Source of the DNA: JAIXWP01 sp044371755
Lineage (GTDB): Bacteria > Bacteroidota > Bacteroidia > Flavobacteriales_D > Sanyastnellaceae
Direction of reading: 5' to 3'
Assembly (NCBI GenBank): GCA_044371755.1
Contig: JBILSZ010000104.1
Coordinates: forward strand, 1 to 9,210
DNA: 9,210 nucleotides
The translations under genes were made by a program, and so were the position numbers. Position 1 is the first letter of the stretch. Each line of letters begins with the position of its first letter. Of this stretch, positions 1 to 4,414 are shown in pieces. The notes under the pieces are model-generated. The model made no database searches and had not been told where the DNA came from. It worked only from the letters and a program-made list of their open reading frames with translations.

Positions 1-42
1 TACTACGTTCCGCATCGCTGGGGAGCTTTACTAGCATTCTAA

Positions 43-98
43 ATTCGGAATTCGGAATTCGGAATTCAGAATTCGGAATTCGGAATTTGGAATTTCGG
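43..98 (+). repeat. 7-bp tandem repeat array, left copy (ATTCGGA)
   Basis: Seven consecutive 7-bp units run from 43 to 91: ATTCGGA five times, with ATTCAGA as the fourth unit and ATTTGGA as the last. A degenerate partial unit continues to about 98. The period is not a multiple of three, so it does not encode a protein repeat. The last unit matches, in reverse complement, the unit of the array at 266-338. Confidence 0.9.
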
Positions 99-111
99 GA
101 AACCCCAGTAG

Positions 112-131
112 AGACGCCATTCATGGCGTCT
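112..131. repeat. Short perfect palindrome, REP-like hairpin
   Basis: AGACGCCAT and its exact reverse complement ATGGCGTCT are separated by only TC. As RNA or single-stranded DNA this would form a 7-bp GC-rich stem (AGACGCC/GGCGTCT) with a six-base ATTCAT loop. The flanks begin GTAGAGACGC on the left, which resembles dispersed palindromes that I recall from Bacteroidota and cyanobacterial genomes; that comparison is from memory. No T-run follows on either strand, so a terminator role is unlikely. Confidence 0.7.
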
Positions 132-201
132 GAAGTTAGCGATATCGAGGTTTACACAAGTCTTTTATTGTCACAAATCTTCGAATTCGAAAACTTTTTT
201 A

Positions 202-236
202 CCGCAAAGCCGCAAAGGGCACAAAGTTTCGCAAAG
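202..236. repeat. GCAAAG-type short repeat cluster
   Basis: Two adjacent CCGCAAAG units (202-209 and 210-217) are followed by GGCACAAAG (218-226) and TTTCGCAAAG (227-236). Similar runs of CGCAAAG spaced 8-10 bases apart are, to my recollection, scattered in intergenic regions of many Bacteroidota. I see no ribosome-binding or coding role here. Confidence 0.7.
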
Positions 237-265
237 AGGTATATTTAGATTCGAGAAACTAGATT

Positions 266-338
266 CAAATTTCCAACTTCTAATCTCCCATTCTTCCAAT
301 CTCCAAATTCCAATCTCCAAATTCCAAATTCCCTCATT
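266..338 (-). repeat. 7-bp tandem repeat array, right copy (GAATTTG/GAGATTG on minus strand)
   Basis: On the plus strand the region reads as alternating CAATCTC and CAAATTC units at 297-331. More degenerate units lie to the left (CAAATTTC, CAACTTC, TAATCTC, with a 2-base phase slip at 288-296) and CCTCATT lies on the right. On the minus strand the unit is GAATTTG/GAGATTG, related to the GGAATTC/GAATTTG unit of the left array, so the two arrays form an imperfect inverted pair. The array abuts the phosphorylase stop codon (339-341) without any spacer. Confidence 0.85.
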
Positions 339-1148
339 CTACAACGATTTTATCAAATCGCAATACAGCGACGTGAGTAATACTTCTGCTTTTTTGGCGG
401 TGGCGATGATCTCGCTGATGTCCACGGGTGCTAGGTGTTCCGGGTCGCACTCGTCGGTGAGGACGCTGATGCAACAACAAGGCAGCGACATGTGATTGCA
501 TGCGATCACTTCTGGAACGGTACTCATTCCTACCGCGTCCGCTCCGAGTATTTTCAGCATCCGATATTCCGCACGCGTCTCGAGGTTTGGACCTTGCACG
601 CTCGCGTAAACACCTTTATTCAACTTAATATTTTTCTCCGATGCAATTTCTTCAAGACGGCTGTTGAGCAATTTGCTATAAGGAGCGCTCATATCAGGGA
701 ATCGTGGCCCGAGTTCATCCAAATTCTGACCGCGTAGTGGATTCTCCGACTGTAAATTGATATGATCATCGAGCAACATCAACTCGCCTTTTTTGAAATC
801 CAAATTCACTGCGCCTGCGGCATTGCTGAGCAGTACATATTTTACCCCCAACATTTTCATCACACGCACAGGCATCACTACTTGTTGCATATCATAACCT
901 TCGTAGTAATGAAAACGGCCTTGACAAGCGATTACTTTTTTACCACCAAGATTCCCAAACAATAATTTTCCAAAATGAAATTCCACTGTTGATAACGGGA
1001 AATTCGGAATCACGGAATAGTTAAATTCCTTTTCTACTTCGATTTGTTTGGCCAAGCCATCGAGGCCTGTGCCGAGGATGATGCCCACTTCGGCGTTATC
1101 TATTCCTCTTGATTGTAGCCATTCGACGGCTTCTAAAATTTCTTCCAT
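339..1148 (-). CDS. punA: Purine nucleoside phosphorylase, class I (trimeric PNP/MTAP family)
   Basis: This cytoplasmic enzyme splits purine nucleosides with phosphate to give a free base and ribose-1-phosphate. The 269 residues fit the family. Visible motifs are the phosphate-binding GTGL at 26-29, GRFHYYEG at 77-84 (Arg78 and His80, as in human PNP Arg84/His86), SNAAGAV at 108-114, GPNLET with Glu190 at 186-191, and GADAVGMSTVPE at 202-213. By hand alignment, the base-specificity position (human Asn243) is Asp232, and the 5'-side position (human His257) is a hydrophobic Ile244. Both are MTAP-like and suggest tolerance of adenine nucleosides with 5' substituents. It is the last gene of the operon and overlaps its upstream neighbour by 16 bp. 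No strong Shine-Dalgarno is visible, so translation is probably coupled. In this context it may release adenine from the ArsS product; that is inference, and ordinary purine salvage remains possible. Confidence 0.95.
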   Translation of the reverse strand: MEEILEAVEWLQSRGIDNAEVGIILGTGLDGLAKQIEVEKEFNYSVIPNFPLSTVEFHFGKLLFGNLGGKKVIACQGRFHYYEGYDMQQVVMPVRVMKMLGVKYVLLSNAAGAVNLDFKKGELMLLDDHINLQSENPLRGQNLDELGPRFPDMSAPYSKLLNSRLEEIASEKNIKLNKGVYASVQGPNLETRAEYRMLKILGADAVGMSTVPEVIACNHMSLPCCCISVLTDECDPEHLAPVDISEIIATAKKAEVLLTSLYCDLIKSL

Positions 1149-1729
1149 AAACTATTTTCTTTATTGATATATTCTATCCAATCCTTTTCTTCGTCAATGT
1201 CTGTAAGCGTCTCCAAAAGTCGGTACTTCAATCCATTCATCTCACAAATTTCCAAACTTTGTTGCAATACCTTTTCAGTACTCCATGCTATTCCATCTAA
1301 AACTTCTGAAGAAAAAGTTTTCATTCCAATGAGATAATAACCGCCATCATTTGCAGGACCAAAGACACAATCGACCTCTTGTAATGCGTTTACCGCTGCA
1401 CTCAAGACTACTGGCGTCACCTCAGGACAGTCAGTTCCAATCATGATGACAGGAGAATGATAGGCAAATGAATCTTCAAAAACTGCCTTCATTTTTTCAC
1501 CCAAATCTCCTTCAGCTTGTAAAAAAATCTCTCCCGAATGATCATTCGGTCGTGTTGTCCAATAGATGCGATGGGAAAAACCCGACTCATCAACATTTTG
1601 AAGCGTAAGATGAAGTAGGAATTCATAAATCTTCAAGGTCTCATCGTCTCCCAACGTGCTAGCCAAACGTGTTTTTACCTTGCACAATTCAGGCGCCTTG
1701 GCCATGACCACTACCAACGGTTCACTCAT
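1133..1729 (-). CDS. CofC-like nucleotidyl/glycosyltransferase (DUF2064, TIGR04282-type, arsenosugar-associated)
   Basis: This 198-residue protein has the Rossmann-like nucleotide-diphospho-sugar transferase fold seen in DUF2064 and CofC relatives. The N-terminus carries the nucleotide-binding stretch MAKAPxxxxVKTRL (residues 9-22, with Lys19 and Arg21). Gly-Thr-Asp-Cys-Pro at 98-102 provides the metal-binding Asp100, FGPANDGGYYLIG spans 123-135, and a late DID lies at 177-179. The family is annotated as an arsenosugar-biosynthesis glycosyltransferase because it clusters with arsS; its reaction has not, to my knowledge, been shown. The start is the ATG at 1729, preceded by AAAGGGG nine bases upstream, a good ribosome-binding site for this phylum. 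It overlaps the rhodanese gene by 8 bp and the phosphorylase gene by 16 bp. Confidence 0.9.
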   Translation of the reverse strand: MSEPLVVVMAKAPELCKVKTRLASTLGDDETLKIYEFLLHLTLQNVDESGFSHRIYWTTRPNDHSGEIFLQAEGDLGEKMKAVFEDSFAYHSPVIMIGTDCPEVTPVVLSAAVNALQEVDCVFGPANDGGYYLIGMKTFSSEVLDGIAWSTEKVLQQSLEICEMNGLKYRLLETLTDIDEEKDWIEYINKENSLWKKF

Positions 1730-2201
1730 AAGATTTTACCCCTTTCATCAGCCATTGCCCCCATTTTTCATTGTACGGATGCACTCTATCTGTCGGACCA
1801 TTTGCATCTTCAACCTTATTTCCTGAATTGATAAAATGAAATATCCCACCCCAAAGATTGAGGGCGTTATACCCTTTTTGATTCATTTTTTTAGCGTAGA
1901 CTCCGCTGCGATAACCGACACTGCAATAGACGATGTATTTTTTATTTTTATCAAAACCTTCTACGGATTTAATTTCATCGCCTACCCAAATCGCACCGGC
2001 AATGTGTGACACATCATATTCTTCGCGTGCCCTGCAATCGAGCAATACCACATTTGAGTCAATTGCATCGATGTATGCGATGGGAGCTCTATTCGCAGCC
2101 ATCTCATCGGCCATCTCCTTAAATGTCTTTTGACCGCAACTCGTGGCTGTGACGAGGCACAACAGCACAAGCGATAAATATTTAGACATGTTCTTGGTCA
2201 T
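1722..2201 (-). CDS. Rhodanese-domain lipoprotein in the arsenosugar operon
   Basis: This is a single rhodanese domain behind a lipoprotein signal. I chose the ATG at 2201 (159 residues) over the TTG at 2219: ATG overlaps the arsS stop as ATGA and has AAGGA eight bases upstream. The signal peptide has a hydrophobic core of about LSLVLLCLV and ends ATSC, with Cys22 the likely lipidated residue. No acidic surface-export signal follows, so a periplasm-facing anchor is likely. The rhodanese domain begins around LDCRAREEY (54-62) and has the active-site loop CSVGYRS (93-99) with catalytic Cys93 intact, then a WGG turn. Rhodaneses carry sulfur as a persulfide. What a periplasmic sulfur carrier does beside ArsS is unknown; involvement in thio-arsenosugars or thiol handling is speculation. 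Confidence 0.9.
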   Translation of the reverse strand: MTKNMSKYLSLVLLCLVTATSCGQKTFKEMADEMAANRAPIAYIDAIDSNVVLLDCRAREEYDVSHIAGAIWVGDEIKSVEGFDKNKKYIVYCSVGYRSGVYAKKMNQKGYNALNLWGGIFHFINSGNKVEDANGPTDRVHPYNEKWGQWLMKGVKSYE

Positions 2202-3259
2202 GCTACTGTTCCTTGACAACTACTGCCCGCTCCTGCCGTGCAACCGTAACAATGTTGTGATACAATGATGTTTCTATTATTCCACGTATTCAAATCAAAA
2301 TTGGAAATATGACCAATGCCTTGTTGCAATGACAAATCCAACATTTGATTGAAATCGCAATCGTACAATTGCCCGTCCCAACCTACGCTAAGCGTATTGC
2401 GGCACATCACGCCATCGACAGCAGCTGAGTTAAATGAGGAGACCAACAAGTCCATGTAGTCTTCATAATTGTCAGAGGCTACAAGATAATCTAGAAATCG
2501 AGATATGGGAATATTCGTAATAGCAAACAAACTATTGAAAACTATTCCATGCTCTTCAAAGAGACTCTTTTTAAAATCCCTTTCCAATCCCCCTTGATCA
2601 GAGGGCAAAAAAGCACCTGACGGGTTGTAAACAAGATCCAATTTCAGATTGGTATCAGGCTTTCCATAACCAACGGCATTGAGCATTTTCAGCGCTTCAA
2701 TGGATTTTGAAAACACGCCCTCGCCTCTCTGTTTGTCTGTTTTTTCTGGCTTATAGTAGGGCAATGATGACACTACGTGAACATTGTGCTTCGCAAAGAA
2801 CTCGGGTAGGTCATGGTATTTTTTATTCGCAAGAATGATGGTCAAATTGCAGCGAACGATAAAATCTTTGACACCGAGTTTGGCCGCTTCTTCTACAAAC
2901 CAGCGGAAGTGTGGATTCATTTCGGGCGCGCCTCCAGTTAGATCTAATGTATGCGCTCCACTTGCAGCAATTTTCGAAAGAATAATCTCCATCGTTTCTT
3001 GCGTCATGATTTCTTTTCTATCGGGTCCCGCATCAACGTGGCAGTGCGCACACACCTGATTGCACATTTTACCAAGATTCACCTGAAAAATTTCAAGGCT
3101 TGATGGCTTCAAAGGAGCACGACCAATGGAATGAAGTTTTTGCGCAAACGTAGGCAATTGACCATCCTGAAAAGCTCCAGCAGCGAGGAATTCCAACTGC
3201 TTGGTTGGATTCGCCCACATACTTTCTTTTGCTTTAAGTGACTTCGTTTGTAATGTCAT
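2198..3259 (-). CDS. arsS: Arsenosugar biosynthesis radical SAM protein ArsS
   Basis: This radical SAM enzyme of the ArsS family (TIGR04167/DUF3641 type) has 353 residues. Characterised family members couple the 5'-deoxyadenosyl group of SAM to dimethylarsenite, forming 5'-deoxy-5'-dimethylarsinoyl-adenosine, the arsenosugar precursor. The SAM cluster motif CxxxCxxC is Cys66, Cys70 and Cys73, followed by the GGAPE motif at 109-113. The C-terminal half has the family's extra cysteines: Cys286 (MCRNTLSVGWDG), Cys301 (YDCDFNQ) and the tail CYGCTAGAGSSC (Cys337, Cys340, Cys348), which probably bind an auxiliary cluster. Some relatives are selenoproteins; this one has an ordinary cysteine tail and ends in TGA only after Ala353. 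The ATG at 3259 overlaps the preceding stop codon as TAATG, so translation is probably coupled. Confidence 0.95.
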   Translation of the reverse strand: MTLQTKSLKAKESMWANPTKQLEFLAAGAFQDGQLPTFAQKLHSIGRAPLKPSSLEIFQVNLGKMCNQVCAHCHVDAGPDRKEIMTQETMEIILSKIAASGAHTLDLTGGAPEMNPHFRWFVEEAAKLGVKDFIVRCNLTIILANKKYHDLPEFFAKHNVHVVSSLPYYKPEKTDKQRGEGVFSKSIEALKMLNAVGYGKPDTNLKLDLVYNPSGAFLPSDQGGLERDFKKSLFEEHGIVFNSLFAITNIPISRFLDYLVASDNYEDYMDLLVSSFNSAAVDGVMCRNTLSVGWDGQLYDCDFNQMLDLSLQQGIGHISNFDLNTWNNRNIIVSQHCYGCTAGAGSSCQGTVA

Positions 3260-3594
3260 TACATCGACAATTTTTCTACTTTATTCATCATCTGAACGCC
3301 GTGAACCAAGGCAGCGCCTCCTTTGATAGCAGCAGCCACATGCACCGCTTCCATCATCTGTTCGTTGTTGACTCCTTTTTGCAAACAATCGGTAGCATAC
3401 GCATCAATGCAATAAGGACATTGCACGGCGTGAGCCACGGCGAGCGCAACAATTGCTTTTTCACGAGCAGTGAGCGCACCTTCTTCAAACACTTCTCCGT
3501 ACCAAGAAAAGAATTTGTCAGCCAATGGCTTATCCCATTCTGAGATGTTCCCGAATTTCTTTAAGTCTTTTGCGTTGTAATAATGGTTTTCCAT
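3259..3594 (-). CDS. AhpD-like CxxC protein, arsenosugar-associated (carboxymuconolactone decarboxylase fold)
   Basis: This 111-residue protein has the all-helical AhpD/carboxymuconolactone decarboxylase fold. Key features are EKAIVALAVAHAV (about 45-57, with the conserved Glu45) followed by CPYC at 59-62, a redox CxxC pair, and a third cysteine at 70. The histidine that follows CxxC by four residues in AhpD is absent (Asp64 and Tyr66 in that stretch), so it need not be a classical alkylhydroperoxidase. Relatives beside arsS are annotated as arsenosugar-biosynthesis-associated peroxidase-like proteins. A thiol reductant or oxidant acting on trivalent/pentavalent arsenic is a reasonable guess, not shown. 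It is the first gene of the five-gene operon, and its stop overlaps the arsS start by one base. The ATG at 3594 has no obvious Shine-Dalgarno. Confidence 0.92.
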   Translation of the reverse strand: MENHYYNAKDLKKFGNISEWDKPLADKFFSWYGEVFEEGALTAREKAIVALAVAHAVQCPYCIDAYATDCLQKGVNNEQMMEAVHVAAAIKGGAALVHGVQMMNKVEKLSM

Positions 3595-3635
3595 TCGTCT
3601 ATATTTTGACGCAACTTACGATATAGATTCATTCT

Positions 3636-3643
3636 CAAATGTC
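3636..3643 (-). promoter_or_regulatory. Possible -7 box of the arsenosugar operon
   Basis: On the minus strand the sequence GACATTTG matches the Bacteroidota -7 consensus TAnnTTTG at five of six fixed positions. It lies about 41 bases upstream of the ATG at 3594, giving a leader of roughly 35 bases. No good -33 TTG is visible; that region coincides with the dyad at 3657-3677. Weak prediction. Confidence 0.35.
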
Positions 3644-3656
3644 TCGAAATTGTATA

Positions 3657-3677
3657 TTTTAATGACATTCGTTAAAA
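3657..3677. promoter_or_regulatory. 21-bp imperfect dyad, candidate operator
   Basis: The arms TTTTAATGA and TCGTTAAAA are inverted repeats matching at 8 of 9 positions around a 3-base CAT spacer. The dyad lies between the divergent arsenosugar operon and the plus-strand secreted-protein gene. It would overlap the -33 region of the possible minus-strand promoter, a usual place for a repressor. No regulator gene is in the window, and AT-rich sequence can produce such dyads by chance. Confidence 0.4.
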
Positions 3678-3735
3678 AAAAGTAACAACAAAGGCCTTGA
3701 AGCGTCCCTGCATAAAGGCATTCGGTATTTCCTCT

Positions 3736-3743
3736 TATATTTG
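3736..3743 (+). promoter_or_regulatory. Bacteroidota -7 promoter box TATATTTG
   Basis: TATATTTG is a full match to TAnnTTTG and ends six bases before the ATG at 3750. Transcription in this phylum usually starts a few bases downstream of this box, so the mRNA would have almost no leader. No convincing -33 TTG lies 17-23 bases upstream. Confidence 0.55.
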
Positions 3744-3749
3744 ACAACG

Positions 3750-4361
3750 ATGAAAGGCATTATGACCATAATTTTTTGTTTGGCAATGGCTACGAGCTAC
3801 TGTCAAACTGAACCATCTGCTCCAGCGCCTCGTGTGGTGCAGGTTTCGGGAGTGGTGCTAGCCTCAGACTCATTGTTCCCTGCTCAATTTGTAGGAATAT
3901 TCCGATCCAAAGACATGCGCGGTACCTTTAGCGATCTCAATGGCTACTTTACCCTTCCAGTGATGGCTGGAGATACGCTCAACTTTAGATGTCTAGGGCT
4001 AAAACCCAGCGTTTTTATTGTTCCACAAAACACGACAGAATCTCAAATATCTCTTGTTCAATGGATGGAAGCTGATACCACTACATTATCAACTGTATAC
4101 GTATTGCCCTACCCTGCTCCACATAAATTGCGTCAAGAAATTCTTTCATTGGACCTTCCCGGCGATAACTACTTCGCATTCAGAAGAGGAACAGCCTCTT
4201 ACAGCTATGACGGTCTGGCCGACTTCAACGACCAAGCCGCACAAAACGCCATGTCGACCCTTGATGCCCGCTACAGCGGCGGGTTCAAGTCTGGTGGCAA
4301 TGTGTTGAGCCCCGCTGCATGGAGCCAATTCATGCAGTCGATGCGCCGAAAAAAACGGTAG
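3750..4361 (+). CDS. Secreted protein with carboxypeptidase-like regulatory domain
   Basis: This 203-residue exported protein is of unknown specific function. I chose the ATG at 3750 over the TTG at 3741, because the TTG lies inside the TATATTTG promoter box. A signal peptide covers roughly the first 18 residues (hydrophobic IMTIIFCLAMATS, cleavage probably before QTEP). A beta-sandwich of the CarboxypepD_reg type follows: VSGVVLASDSLFPAQFVGI, then TFSDLNGYFTLPVMAGDTLNFRCLG. In the receptor next door the same domain type is the N-terminal extension, but here no plug or barrel follows. The tail is polar and ends in the basic RRKKR. Free-standing members of this kind are common in Bacteroidota and usually uncharacterised. 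The 53-bp gap to the receptor suggests a functional pair, though the receptor has its own promoter box. Confidence 0.85.
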   Translation: MKGIMTIIFCLAMATSYCQTEPSAPAPRVVQVSGVVLASDSLFPAQFVGIFRSKDMRGTFSDLNGYFTLPVMAGDTLNFRCLGLKPSVFIVPQNTTESQISLVQWMEADTTTLSTVYVLPYPAPHKLRQEILSLDLPGDNYFAFRRGTASYSYDGLADFNDQAAQNAMSTLDARYSGGFKSGGNVLSPAAWSQFMQSMRRKKR

Positions 4362-4398
4362 ATTTCTAAAATATATATGTAGTTTCATCGTTCGGGGC

Positions 4399-4406
4399 TA
4401 TTTTTG
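4399..4406 (+). promoter_or_regulatory. Bacteroidota -7 promoter box TATTTTTG
   Basis: TATTTTTG is a full match to TAnnTTTG and ends eight bases before the receptor ATG at 4415, leaving room for only a few leader bases. It lies in the 53-bp gap after the preceding gene, which has no terminator hairpin, so readthrough is also possible. The -33 region is weak. Confidence 0.5.
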
Positions 4407-4414
4407 GCCTCTGT

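Larger units (their letters stand above)
1..338. other. Repeat-rich intergenic region downstream of the phosphorylase gene
   Basis: I see no convincing gene here. Bases 1-42 could hold the last 13 codons of a plus-strand gene ending in TAA at 40-42, but so short an open stretch proves nothing. The rest consists of short repeats: a 7-bp array at 43-98, a palindrome at 112-131, the 12-bp palindrome TTCGAATTCGAA at 180-191, four GCAAAG-type units at 202-236, and a second 7-bp array at 266-338 that runs right up to the phosphorylase stop codon. There is no clear hairpin plus T-run to terminate the minus-strand operon. Confidence 0.8.

Noticed and set aside
1..42. Possible 3' end of a plus-strand gene (13 codons ending in TAA at 40-42).
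   Set aside because: Too short to distinguish from chance; the sequence left of the window would decide it.
112..131. Rho-independent terminator for the phosphorylase operon.
   Set aside because: It has no T-run on the minus strand and lies more than 200 bp past the stop codon.
3..248. Plus-strand frame open for about 80 codons across the repeats.
   Set aside because: It runs through 7-bp repeats and the palindrome, has no recognisable domain, and simple repeats lacking stop triplets in one frame explain the openness.
43..338. CRISPR array.
   Set aside because: Units are 7 bp and directly adjacent, with no unique spacers and no cas genes.
435..965. Plus-strand open frames opposite the phosphorylase (435-737, 762-965).
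   Set aside because: They are antisense to a well-supported gene and have no recognisable protein features.
2202..2219. TTG start six codons upstream for the rhodanese.
   Set aside because: The ATG at 2201 gives an ATGA overlap with the arsS stop, a ribosome-binding site at good spacing and a normal lipoprotein signal length.
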